Below are positions 24,532 to 32,490 of a stretch of 64,000 nt of DNA, one piece after another. The DNA lies in contig NZ_KV917377.1 in assembly GCF_002019705.1 (NCBI RefSeq), positions 4,455,085-4,519,084 of the forward strand. Direction: 5' to 3'. The translations under genes were made by a program, and so were the position numbers. Numbering within the stretch: the stretch's first letter is position 1; each line of letters begins with the position of its first letter. Origin of the DNA: Shouchella patagoniensis. Its GTDB lineage: Bacteria > Bacillota > Bacilli > Bacillales > Bacillaceae_D. The notes beneath the pieces were generated by a model. The model had not been told where the DNA came from and did not search any database. It worked only from the letters and a program-made list of their open reading frames with translations.

Positions 24532-24545
24532 CGAACGTATGTGTG
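24532..24545 (+). promoter_or_regulatory. Weak LexA-like box upstream of the YdjM-like gene
   Basis: CGAACGTATGTGTG resembles the Gram-positive SOS box CGAACRNRYGTTYC in the left half and centre but departs in the right half. It lies just after a possible -10 (TATGAT at 24519-24524), a sensible operator position. Confidence 0.3.
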
Positions 24546-24591
24546 TTATCATTGGACAAGCGTAATATACGCGTTACGAAAGGAGAATGCC

Positions 24592-25065
24592 ATGACTGGT
24601 AAAACCCACATAATTGGCGGCATTCTTGCATGTCAGGCAGTAGATACATTTGTTTTTGGGAATGATGGTGGTTTTGTTTATTATGCAGCGGGTGTGGCGG
24701 GGGCCTTATTGCCGGATATTTGCCATACGCATTCAAAGATAGGGAGACGTTTTCCTGTTATATCAAAAATGGTAGCAACGATATTTGGACATAGAACATT
24801 TACTCATAGCTTGCTTTTTTTGGTCATTATTAACGCTACTCTACTATTCTTCTTTCCTGATAATGAAGCATTGCGACGCGGTGTGCTTATTGGAATGGCC
24901 TCACATTACGTACTTGATGCACTAACTGTTAGAGGGATTCGTTTTCTTTATCCTGCCGATATACGTGTCCGATTTGCAAGAATTCGAACTGGAGGCGGAT
25001 TTGAATCCATTATGCTCGCTCTGTTTGTTGTTGCAATTGGCTGGATTTATGTCGTCCATGTCTAG
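24592..25065 (+). CDS. YdjM-like membrane-bound metal-dependent hydrolase
   Basis: 157-residue membrane protein of the YdjM/DUF457 family: start Gly-Lys-Thr-His-Ile-Ile-Gly-Gly, then Leu-Leu-Pro-Asp-Ile-Cys-His, Gly-His-Arg-Thr-Phe-Thr-His-Ser-Leu, and Ser-His-Tyr-Val-Leu-Asp-Ala-Leu-Thr. The spaced His and Asp residues form the presumed metal site, with three or four membrane helices between. ATG 24592 follows GAAAGGAGAATGCC; the upstream in-frame start at 24520 is not used. Homologues in enterobacteria are SOS-inducible; here only a weak LexA-like box is seen. Confidence 0.85.
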   Translation: MTGKTHIIGGILACQAVDTFVFGNDGGFVYYAAGVAGALLPDICHTHSKIGRRFPVISKMVATIFGHRTFTHSLLFLVIINATLLFFFPDNEALRRGVLIGMASHYVLDALTVRGIRFLYPADIRVRFARIRTGGGFESIMLALFVVAIGWIYVVHV

Positions 25066-25106
25066 TAAATAAAAATGAAGTGAACATACATAATGTAATG
25101 AAATTG

Positions 25107-25138
25107 AAAACTGCTATAGGCATCTATAGCGGTTTTTC
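25107..25138 (+). terminator. Intrinsic terminator
   Basis: AAACTGCTATAG GCAT CTATAGCGGTTT followed by TTCGC; one G-U pair. Confidence 0.7.
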
Positions 25139-25193
25139 GCAATAAAGTAGGTTTCACTTAAGAGATTTAAATGAACAGAACGGGGAGGATACG

Positions 25194-25820
25194 ATGTCAA
25201 AAAATATGAAGGACAGCTTAATTGATTCTTATAACAAGAAAGCACAAGAAAGAGAGCTAGATTTAGTGTCAGATTGGAAATTAACAGAACGGCAGCGTTT
25301 TTTAAAGATGATTCAAAAGGAAAATGCAAAACATTTTTTAGAGATTGGAGCAGGTCCAGGAAAAGATAGTCTTTTTTTTCAACAGAATGGCATGACTACT
25401 TTTAGCACGGACATTTCAGAAAAGATGGTTGAATTGTGCAAGCAAAAAGGGTTAAAAGCAGAAGTGATGAGTTTTGAAGCTCTTGAGGTAGAAACGAATT
25501 GTTTTGATGCGATTTGGGGATTAAATTGTTTGCTCCATTTGCCAAAAGCACGGTTAGGCTTAGTGTTGGAAGAAATAAAGCGGGTATTGAAACCCAATGG
25601 TCTGTTTTATTTAGGTGTTTACGGTGGTAGAGATTCTGAAGGAATTTGGGAAGAGGATGTTTACGAACCGAAACGTTTCTTTTCCTTTTTTAAAGATGAA
25701 GATTTATTGTCTGTTGTTTCGGAATATTTTAAAGTTGAGTCCTTTCAAGTGATTCCCAAAAGTGTCATAGGAGGCACACTTCATTTCCAAGCATGTGTGT
25801 TAAGGAAAGTAGCTGTCTAA
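25194..25820 (+). CDS. Class I SAM-dependent methyltransferase
   Basis: 208-residue soluble methyltransferase. Motif I is Phe-Leu-Glu-Ile-Gly-Ala-Gly-Pro-Gly-Lys-Asp (about residue 50), the acidic end of strand 2 is Ser-Thr-Asp-Ile-Ser, and Ala-Ile-Trp-Gly-Leu-Asn-Cys-Leu-Leu-His matches the motif IV region. GGGGAGGATACG precedes the ATG. The substrate is unknown. It is a monocistronic gene between terminators. Confidence 0.88.
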   Translation: MSKNMKDSLIDSYNKKAQERELDLVSDWKLTERQRFLKMIQKENAKHFLEIGAGPGKDSLFFQQNGMTTFSTDISEKMVELCKQKGLKAEVMSFEALEVETNCFDAIWGLNCLLHLPKARLGLVLEEIKRVLKPNGLFYLGVYGGRDSEGIWEEDVYEPKRFFSFFKDEDLLSVVSEYFKVESFQVIPKSVIGGTLHFQACVLRKVAV

Positions 25821-25880
25821 TGTTAGCGTTAGACATAAATTGATTAAGTGTTTGAACGAGATGGATTACTAATAGGGCAG

Positions 25881-25915
25881 AAAAAAACTTGTTGCATGGC
25901 AACAAGCTTTTTTTC
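25881..25915. terminator. Bidirectional terminator
   Basis: CTTGTTGC ATG GCAACAAG flanked by AAAAAAA and CTTTTTTT; serves the methyltransferase and the azlCD operon. Confidence 0.88.
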
Positions 25916-26244
25916 TATGTACCGCTTAACAAACGAACTCCAGCCATAAGGGTAACGCCTATTAAAACAGTAAGCGATAGACTCTTTGTAAAAAGTGCTA
26001 CTAAAATGGTAGGAATGAGTACGATAACTGCCTGCCAATCAAATGAAATTAATTGGTCTGAATCAGTAAGAATTCCTTCTACAACAAGTGCGGTCAGTAT
26101 ACAGATTGGAATAAATGAGAGCCATTTTAGAACAATTGACGACATCTGAATTTTTCTCACAAAAATAAATGGGAGTACTCGTGGGATAAAGGTAACAAGC
26201 ATACAACCTAAGATTAGTAAGAGCATACTGGAACTAATCGTCAT
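25915..26244 (-). CDS. azlD: AzlD-type branched-chain amino acid exporter subunit
   Basis: 109-residue protein with four membrane helices. AzlD pairs with AzlC to export branched-chain amino acids or their analogues. The family pattern Gly-Cys-Met-Leu-Val-Thr-Phe-Ile-Pro-Arg-Val-Leu-Pro-Phe near the N-terminus and a terminal Val-Gly-Val-Thr-Leu-Met-Ala-Gly-Val-Arg-Leu are visible. Its start lies inside the azlC end (11-bp overlap), so translation is coupled. Confidence 0.88.
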   Translation of the reverse strand: MTISSSMLLLILGCMLVTFIPRVLPFIFVRKIQMSSIVLKWLSFIPICILTALVVEGILTDSDQLISFDWQAVIVLIPTILVALFTKSLSLTVLIGVTLMAGVRLLSGT

Positions 26245-26965
26245 TTGATAGCACCACCCCTATTGTTGCAGCAAAACAGGTTGATAATAAAACGGCAATA
26301 TGTCCAGAAACGAAGAAGGAAAAGACGATCATGGACACAACGACAAGTAGAACGACAAACATATTCAGTTTTAGTCTGGCTGATTGCGACTGCTCAAGTT
26401 GAAGAACGAGCAGAGCAATAAACATGGCGATTAACGCATAATCAAGCCCAAATGCATGTGGATTACTAATCCATTGTCCAAGTATTGCCCCGGCAGTGCA
26501 CGCGGCTGCCCAACAAAGATAGGCAGTAAGATTTAATCCATCCATCCATTTTGCATAAAGGCGTCCATCACGTGCTGCTCTTGTGGAGGCGACTCCAAAA
26601 GATTCGTCTGTTAGTAAAGCACCAAAACCAATATTTCGTAGGAACGATTCTTTTGTAAAGTAAGGAGCAAGTGTCAAGCTTAAAAGAAAGTGACGCAAGT
26701 TAACAATAAAGGTTGTCGTGATAATCACAGGTAAAGTGGCTCCTGCGACAAGTAATGCGCAGATAATGAATTGGGCAGAGCCAGCATAAACAAAAATGGA
26801 TAAAGCGGCAATTTCAATGATGCTTAAGCCGGAGGCGGTGCCAACAATGCCAAAAGCGATACCGATGCTCATGTAGCCAAAGAGAGTAGGAGCACAGTCT
26901 TTCGCTCCTTGAAGGAAGCTGTTAGTAGAAGAAATTTCTTTTAAAAAAGGTTTTTGGGCATTCAT
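26234..26965 (-). CDS. azlC: AzlC-type branched-chain amino acid exporter subunit
   Basis: 243-residue membrane protein. AzlC signature Pro-Thr-Leu-Phe-Gly-Tyr-Met-Ser-Ile-Gly-Ile-Ala-Phe-Gly, then Tyr-Ala-Gly-Ser-Ala-Gln-Phe, Asn-Leu-Arg-His-Phe-Leu-Leu-Ser and Leu-Thr-Asp-Glu-Ser-Phe-Gly. ATG 26965 follows AAAGGAGGCC; the open frame to 27019 lacks a site. The azlB regulator found in B. subtilis is not adjacent. Confidence 0.9.
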   Translation of the reverse strand: MNAQKPFLKEISSTNSFLQGAKDCAPTLFGYMSIGIAFGIVGTASGLSIIEIAALSIFVYAGSAQFIICALLVAGATLPVIITTTFIVNLRHFLLSLTLAPYFTKESFLRNIGFGALLTDESFGVASTRAARDGRLYAKWMDGLNLTAYLCWAAACTAGAILGQWISNPHAFGLDYALIAMFIALLVLQLEQSQSARLKLNMFVVLLVVVSMIVFSFFVSGHIAVLLSTCFAATIGVVLSNDD

Positions 26966-27308
26966 ATAGGGCCTCCTTTCCGCTAAATACAATAAGGCGC
27001 TCCTAGCTATTTTAATCACTCTATAAGAAGAGGGGAAGTGATTTTTTATAAAAAAAGAAAAAGGAAAGTTGTCACTTCAGGCATAATGCTTTTGAAAGTA
27101 TTTTGTATGGATCGAGCTACGGGCATGGTTTAACAATTTGCCAATCCGATTCATCTCACTGATTGTTCATTTAGTGATTGTAAGGCGGAGATACGAGAAT
27201 AATTAGTTTGTAATCGTTCTAAAATTCAACTAAATTTATGCTAAGATAAAGAGAGAGTAATCAAGGTGGTGCAGTGTATCCTATCAATTAAGCGAAAGGA
27301 GTTTAATA
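26966..27308. other. Intergenic region between azlC and the MBL gene, 343 bp
   Basis: Holds the divergent promoters. I looked for a T-box leader because seryl-tRNA synthetase lies in the downstream operon; AAGGTGGTGCAG near 27265 is only superficially like the T-box motif AGGGTGGNACCGCG, with no specifier stem or terminator. A short reading (Gly-His-Gly-Leu-Thr-Ile) near 27122 recalls a histidine-kinase ATP site but is too short to call. Confidence 0.4.
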
Positions 27309-28088
27309 ATGGAAGATCCGTGGTTTACAATTTCTGAACTAGATAGCAAAACGTATGCGATTAGCGAATATGGACATTGGGAAAAAGTCCATTCGTTTTT
27401 GCTTTTAGGAGAAGAAAAAGCTGCTCTTATTGATACTGGACTAGGCATTGATTCAATTCAACGTGTTGTGGACAAGTTAACGAACTTACCAATAGATGTA
27501 CTAACAACTCATGTTCACGCCGATCATATTGGCAGCCATGGCGAGTTTGATCAGCTTTTTGTCCACGAAGACGAAGAAGATTGGCTTATTTCTGGAATAA
27601 AAGGGTTAGCAATTGAACAGATAAGAAAAGATATAGGAAGAGACATCACCATTCCAACCCCAGCCTCATTTGATCCATCTACATATCGTCCTTTTCAAGG
27701 GAAGCCATCGGGGTTGCTCAAGGACAAAGATGAAATTAATTTAGGGAATAGAACATTACTCGTCTATCATACGCCAGGGCATTCGCCTGGACATATCAGC
27801 TTATTTGATAAACAAAATGGTTTTTTATTTACAGGCGATTTATTTTACGATCAGACGCCTATTTATGCATTTTATCCAACAACTAGTCCATCTGATTTAG
27901 TTGCTTCTTTAGAGAAAATTGCCGCGATAAAAGGTGTAAACCAAATATATGGATCGCACAATTCCATTGGCATTGATCCTCGTATCTTTGCTGAAGTTCA
28001 TCGTGCAATCACTTATTTACGTGAAAACGATCTAATTACGTTTGGATCAGGCGTTCATGAGTTTGCAGGATTTTCTGTACGGTTTTAA
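27309..28088 (+). CDS. MBL-fold metallo-hydrolase
   Basis: 259-residue metallo-beta-lactamase fold enzyme, glyoxalase II-like. The metal motif is Thr-His-Val-His-Ala-Asp-His-Ile-Gly (about residues 64-72). Further ligands are in His-Thr-Pro-Gly-His-Ser-Pro-Gly-His, Phe-Thr-Gly-Asp-Leu-Phe and Gly-Ser-His-Asn. GAAAGGAG precedes the ATG. It ends 28 bp before a seryl-tRNA synthetase gene with no terminator, so the two form an operon. A role in destroying a seryl-type inhibitor or a mischarged product is conceivable but unproven. Confidence 0.88.
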   Translation: MEDPWFTISELDSKTYAISEYGHWEKVHSFLLLGEEKAALIDTGLGIDSIQRVVDKLTNLPIDVLTTHVHADHIGSHGEFDQLFVHEDEEDWLISGIKGLAIEQIRKDIGRDITIPTPASFDPSTYRPFQGKPSGLLKDKDEINLGNRTLLVYHTPGHSPGHISLFDKQNGFLFTGDLFYDQTPIYAFYPTTSPSDLVASLEKIAAIKGVNQIYGSHNSIGIDPRIFAEVHRAITYLRENDLITFGSGVHEFAGFSVRF

Positions 28089-28116
28089 AACGAACGAAAG
28101 AGAGGAATGAACCAAT

Positions 28117-29391
28117 ATGTTAGATATTCAGTTCATACGTGAACATGCAGATAGAATTCAATTAATAGCCGAACAAAAAAAGATGAACGTCCCAATAGAC
28201 GAGCTTTTAACTATTGATGTGAAACGACGAGAGTTTATTCAAAAGATTGAGGGTTTCCGTACAAAACGTAATCAGGAAACAAAACAGATTGCAGTACTCG
28301 CAAAGCAACAGTTAAAAGAAGAAATGGAAAAGAAGAAAACAATCGTCCGCGAATTAAACCAACAGATCAAGGGCACAGAGAGTGAATTACAAGAGGTTGA
28401 ACAAAGATATAAGGAATTAATGAATTTAGTTCCAAATCTTGTTTCATCTGACACACCTGTAGGTGACTCAGATGAAGACAACGTTGTCCTAGAGCATGTA
28501 GGAGAACCGAGGTCATTTTCATTCAAAGCCCAAGATCATATGGAACTTGGATTGGCTCACGACATGTTTGACATCGAGAGAGGAGTCAAAGTAGCTGGTA
28601 CGCGTAATTATATATTAAAAAATGATGGTTTATTTCTTCATCGGGCCGTGCAACAATTGGCTATTGATTTATTACATGAACGTGGATTTACAATGATGGA
28701 TGTTCCCTTGATGGCAAATGAAGAAGTCCTGTACAGCACAGGTTTTTTTCCGACTGGAAAAGACCAAACGTACCATTTGGAAAAAGATAATAAGTATTTA
28801 GTAGGAACGGCAGAAGTGCCTCTCGTTGGATACTATGGTAATGAAATCCTGGAAATGAGTGAACCGATTAAGTTGGCTGCAGTTTCAAATTGCTTTCGAA
28901 GGGAAGCGGGATCTGCAGGGCGAGACGTGCGTGGTTTGTACCGTGTGCATCAGTTCGCTAAAGTCGAACAAGTAATTATATGTAAAAACGACCTAGCGTT
29001 ATCTGATCAAATTTTAACTGAAATTACAGAGAATGCAAAAGAATTAATGCGTTTGCTTGAGCTGCCATATCGTGTTGTTGCGGTTTGTACAGGTGATATG
29101 TCTCAAAAGAATTACAAGCAGTACGACATCGAAACGTGGATGCCTAGTCGTGGCAGTTACGGAGAAACGCATTCTTCATCAAATGTAACGGATTTTCAAG
29201 CGAGGCGATCAAATCTTCGTTATCGTGACGAAGCGGGAGCATTGCACTATTGTTTTACATTAAATAATACTGCAGTTGCAACTCCCCGTATTCTAATTCC
29301 GCTTTTAGAAAATCATCAACAAGAAGATGGATCCATTTATATTCCACAGGCGCTAAGGAAGTATATGTATGGAAAAGCGGAAATACGTTAA
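28117..29391 (+). CDS. serS: Seryl-tRNA synthetase, divergent form
   Basis: 424-residue class II synthetase charging tRNA-Ser. The N-terminal coiled-coil arm spans about residues 28-105. Class II motif 2 is Cys-Phe-Arg-Arg-Glu-Ala-Gly-Ser-Ala-Gly-Arg-Asp-Val-Arg-Gly-Leu-Tyr; motif 3 is Asn-Asn-Thr-Ala-Val-Ala-Thr-Pro-Arg-Ile. Two positions differ from the usual bacillary enzyme: the motif 3 run normally reads Leu-Asn-Gly-Ser-Gly-Leu-Ala, and Pro-Ser-Arg-Gly-Ser-Tyr-Gly-Glu replaces Pro-Ser-Gln-Asn-Thr-Tyr-Arg-Glu. AAGAGAGGAATGAACC precedes the ATG. No T-box is seen. This may be a second, acquired SerRS; whether another copy exists lies outside this window. Confidence 0.9.
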   Translation: MLDIQFIREHADRIQLIAEQKKMNVPIDELLTIDVKRREFIQKIEGFRTKRNQETKQIAVLAKQQLKEEMEKKKTIVRELNQQIKGTESELQEVEQRYKELMNLVPNLVSSDTPVGDSDEDNVVLEHVGEPRSFSFKAQDHMELGLAHDMFDIERGVKVAGTRNYILKNDGLFLHRAVQQLAIDLLHERGFTMMDVPLMANEEVLYSTGFFPTGKDQTYHLEKDNKYLVGTAEVPLVGYYGNEILEMSEPIKLAAVSNCFRREAGSAGRDVRGLYRVHQFAKVEQVIICKNDLALSDQILTEITENAKELMRLLELPYRVVAVCTGDMSQKNYKQYDIETWMPSRGSYGETHSSSNVTDFQARRSNLRYRDEAGALHYCFTLNNTAVATPRILIPLLENHQQEDGSIYIPQALRKYMYGKAEIR

Positions 29392-29403
29392 AACAGTTCC
29401 TGT

Positions 29404-29436
29404 GAAGACCGATAGTTAAAATCGGTCTTTTTTTTA
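29404..29436 (+). terminator. Intrinsic terminator after serS
   Basis: AAGACCGAT AGTTAAA ATCGGTCTT followed by TTTTTTT. Confidence 0.9.
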
Positions 29437-29861
29437 TGCCATTGAATACAAATTGGTGAAGATGAAAAATACATAAAAATGAAATAAGGTGAAAAAGAAG
29501 TGGAATTGTACGGAGGTTAGACTTGAATATATATTATTTTACCATAGTTTAATAGATTTTCACTTTTAGAAACTTTCATTTATAAATATGCTGATATTGG
29601 TGAAACTTTAGGATTTATTTCTTGCCAAATTGTGGATTTTAGCATATGCTTAATATATGAATTATTTCAAGAAAATGATTCTCCTTTCAATTTTTCTATT
29701 GTGCGTTTTCTTGCTTTTCGTCAAATCAGACGTGTAGAGACTTTAGGAGCTATGACCGAGTGCTCATCATAATATGGTGAACGTAAGGTTTTAGTACTAA
29801 GGTAGTTTGTTGTTGTCGTGGCTCAAGTCTATGAATCTAGAAAAAGATATGGGGTGTGTCG
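29437..29861. other. AT-rich intergenic region before vanW, 425 bp
   Basis: No strong gene. One 26-codon ORF (29657-29737) encodes what looks like a bare signal peptide: Lys-Lys followed by a hydrophobic stretch Ile-Leu-Leu-Ser-Ile-Phe-Leu-Leu, but has no ribosome site; it may be the relic of a lost secreted protein. The promoter of the VanW gene must lie here but I cannot place it. Confidence 0.4.
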
Positions 29862-30746
29862 ATGAAACAGTTATTGACATTTATAGCTTTTATTTCGATT
29901 ATTGGTTTGTCTGCTTGTGGTCAAGTAGAGGCGCAGGTGGGGAGCTTTAATTCTACAAAGAATCTGGGCCAAAAAGAAAAACAAATTCCAGATTTATCAA
30001 TCGCGGTATATGATGGGGATGAGCAAATTGATTTGCTCCCTGTAGAGTCGATAAATGAAGAATACTTAAAAGAGTGGGCTGGCGAATTAGCTAGGGGAGA
30101 AAATGGGTACGATCAAGCAATGCGTCCCGCTAAATGGAGAAATGGTGAGCTAATCGGTGGAAAAGACCAAGTCATTCTTTATGAAGCTGAATTAATAGAA
30201 AAAATCCTACAACTACCTGTATGGGAACGGAATGTTGTTCTTCCAGTGGAAAGGCAAGAGATTGCTGCAAAAGTAAGTGATATTGGAAATATGAATGACA
30301 AGGTTATCGGAAAAGGAAAAACAAGATTTGATAAAAGTGTTGGAGGGAGAATGGAGAACATTCGCCTCTCTACTGAAAGTATTGATTATGTTGTCCTTGG
30401 TAGTGGAGATACGTTTACGTTTAACGGAGTGACTGGAGAGCGAACGCTCGAAAATGGATATAAAGAAGCAACTGTTATTATGGACGGTGATTTTGTCGAT
30501 GGTGTTGGTGGAGGGATTTGTCAAACGTCAACAACACTCTATAATGCAGTACTAGATGCAGGGTTAACTGTTATTGAACGACATCCTCATTCTTTACCTA
30601 TTTCTTATGTAGAGGAAGGGTTGGATGCGATGGTTAATTGGGGCACAGCTGATCTACGTTTCCGCAACGATTTTGATTACCCTGTCGTTATAAGGGGGGG
30701 CATTAATCAAGAAGTTGGTGAAGTTTGGTTTGAGGTTCGCTCATAA
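29862..30746 (+). CDS. VanW-family lipoprotein
   Basis: 294-residue lipoprotein: signal peptide with Leu-Ser-Ala-Cys lipobox (Cys near 19), then the VanW domain with Asn-Ile-Arg-Leu-Ser, Phe-Asn-Gly-Val-Thr-Gly-Glu-Arg, Gly-Gly-Gly-Ile-Cys-Gln-Thr-Ser-Thr-Thr-Leu-Tyr-Asn-Ala and Glu-Arg-His-Pro-His-Ser. VanW proteins accompany some vancomycin clusters, but most, like this lone one, are general envelope or germination proteins; no van genes are adjacent. ATG 29862 is chosen after GGGGTG; an in-frame GTG lies 6 bp upstream. Confidence 0.88.
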   Translation: MKQLLTFIAFISIIGLSACGQVEAQVGSFNSTKNLGQKEKQIPDLSIAVYDGDEQIDLLPVESINEEYLKEWAGELARGENGYDQAMRPAKWRNGELIGGKDQVILYEAELIEKILQLPVWERNVVLPVERQEIAAKVSDIGNMNDKVIGKGKTRFDKSVGGRMENIRLSTESIDYVVLGSGDTFTFNGVTGERTLENGYKEATVIMDGDFVDGVGGGICQTSTTLYNAVLDAGLTVIERHPHSLPISYVEEGLDAMVNWGTADLRFRNDFDYPVVIRGGINQEVGEVWFEVRS

Positions 30747-30761
30747 AAAAATAATTTATCT

Positions 30762-30792
30762 GCTTTGTCCGCTGTCTGGGCAAGGTTTTTTT
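30762..30792 (+). terminator. Intrinsic terminator after vanW
   Basis: CTTTGTCC GCTGTCT GGGCAAGG followed by TTTTTTT, with two G-U pairs. Confidence 0.7.
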
Positions 30793-30923
30793 GTTGTGAT
30801 GTTAGATTTTCTTACGCGAAATTCTGATTTTTATAAAGACAATAGATTAAAATAATGCTATATTCTCTTTTAAGGAATAATTAAGGAATAATTAAAGACA
30901 TGTCCGAAAATGAGGTGAATGAG

Positions 30924-32462
30924 ATGAGTGAAGTAAAAAGCAACAAAAAATTAGGCGCAAGAGTGCTAGATTCTGTGGAATACATAGGGAATAAATTACC
31001 GCATCCGTTTATGCTATTTCTGTACTTAGCAATTGCGGTTACACTTATATCAGCCATTGTAGATTTTATAGGCGTTTCCTTTACCCATCCGGGTACAGGG
31101 GAAGAAACTGCGGTACAAAGTCTTTTATCGACAGAGGGCTTAATGTACATGTTGGAATCAATGATTTCAAATTTTATTGGATTTACCCCTCTTGGTCTAG
31201 TTTTAACAATGATGCTAGGCATTGGGCTTGCCCAGCAAGTTGGCTTAGTTGAGACATTTATTAAGAGTACGATATTGAAGGCACCAGCAAAACTAGTGAC
31301 TCTTGCGGTAGTTGGTACAGGAATTATTGGTAATATTGCTTCAGATGCAGCCTTTGTTCTTGTCCCTCCTCTTGGGGCTATGGTGTTTTACGCTCTTGGG
31401 CGTCATCCAATTGCTGGCATGGCAGCAGGTTTCGCCGGGGTTGGTGCGGGGTTTACTGCCAACTTTATCATAGCAGGGACAGATGTTCTTTTATCAGGTA
31501 TATCTACTGAAGTAGTTCGGACAATTGATCCAGAAATGTCTGTACTCGTTACGGACAACTGGTTCTTTATGAGCGCTTCAGTTGTAATGTTGCTACTTAT
31601 TTGTACTTTTGTGACAGAGCGAATCATTGAACCACGTCTTGGTAAATATAACCCTAAGTATGGGGCGAAAGAGTTTGTGAGCCAAGAGATGGAAACGGTT
31701 GGACCAAAAGAAAGTAAAGCTCTAATAATATCTATAATTGTTGGACTTGTTTATATCGGAATTGTTTGTCTGTTTATCGTTCCAGGAAATGGAATATTAA
31801 GAGGGGAGAATGGAGAAGTAATTCCATCCCCGTTTTTAAATAATATTGTACCGCTGCTTTTATTCTTATTTCTATCCGTATCGATTGCATACGGAGTTGC
31901 CGTCGGTGTTATTAAATCAACGAGGGACATACCTGAAATGATGGCAGAAGCAATTAAAAGTATGGCCGGTTACATTGTGTTAATCTTTGCTGCTGCCCAG
32001 TTTATAGCTTATTTTGATTGGAGTAATATTGGTGTATGGATTGCAGTAAGTGGGGCAGAGTTTTTAGAGAGTGTCAATATGACAGGTGTTGGCGTCCTTG
32101 TTGGCTTTATTTTATTGACTACTTTATTAAATTTATTTATCTTCAGTGGCTCTGCCCAGTGGGCATTAATGGCTCCGATTTTTATTCCGATGTTTATGCT
32201 ACTTGATTATCATCCAGCTCTTGTGCAGTTAGCATACCGGATTGGGGACTCATCAACAGGTGTCATTACACCGATGAATCCATACGTTCCAATGGTGCTG
32301 GCATTTATGAAGAAATATGATTCACGCGCAGGGTTTGGAACATTATTTTCGGTAATGCTACCATATACACTTATTATTTTAGCGTTTTGGATTATTTTAT
32401 TTATCGTGTGGACGGGCTTTGAATTGCCAATTGGACCAGGTGTAACAGACTATAAAGGGTAG
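30924..32462 (+). CDS. abgT: AbgT-family p-aminobenzoyl-glutamate transporter
   Basis: 512-residue membrane protein of the AbgT family, which imports p-aminobenzoyl-glutamate (a folate breakdown product) or exports sulfonamides. Typical pieces are Leu-Pro-His-Pro-Phe-Met-Leu-Phe at the start, Gly-Ile-Gly-Leu-Ala-Gln-Gln-Val-Gly-Leu, Ala-Ser-Asp-Ala-Ala-Phe-Val, Ala-Gly-Phe-Ala-Gly-Val-Gly-Ala-Gly-Phe, and the C-terminal Ser-Gly-Ser-Ala-Gln-Trp-Ala. The ATG at 30924 follows GAGGTG; one at 30900 is less well placed. It leads a three-gene run with two M20 hydrolases, the second AbgA-like, so PABA-Glu uptake and cleavage is the likely job. Confidence 0.92.
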   Translation: MSEVKSNKKLGARVLDSVEYIGNKLPHPFMLFLYLAIAVTLISAIVDFIGVSFTHPGTGEETAVQSLLSTEGLMYMLESMISNFIGFTPLGLVLTMMLGIGLAQQVGLVETFIKSTILKAPAKLVTLAVVGTGIIGNIASDAAFVLVPPLGAMVFYALGRHPIAGMAAGFAGVGAGFTANFIIAGTDVLLSGISTEVVRTIDPEMSVLVTDNWFFMSASVVMLLLICTFVTERIIEPRLGKYNPKYGAKEFVSQEMETVGPKESKALIISIIVGLVYIGIVCLFIVPGNGILRGENGEVIPSPFLNNIVPLLLFLFLSVSIAYGVAVGVIKSTRDIPEMMAEAIKSMAGYIVLIFAAAQFIAYFDWSNIGVWIAVSGAEFLESVNMTGVGVLVGFILLTTLLNLFIFSGSAQWALMAPIFIPMFMLLDYHPALVQLAYRIGDSSTGVITPMNPYVPMVLAFMKKYDSRAGFGTLFSVMLPYTLIILAFWIILFIVWTGFELPIGPGVTDYKG

Positions 32463-32490
32463 TAAGGCAATAAAAGGGAGAGATTAACAC

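Noticed and set aside
26966-27308. T-box leader for the serS operon
   Set aside because: The only resemblance is AAGGTGGTGCAG; no specifier loop, no stem I pattern and no terminator/antiterminator pair are visible.
29862-30746. Vancomycin-resistance operon suggested by VanW
   Set aside because: No vanH/A/X/Y/R/S-type gene is adjacent; VanW-domain lipoproteins are common in Bacillaceae without resistance.
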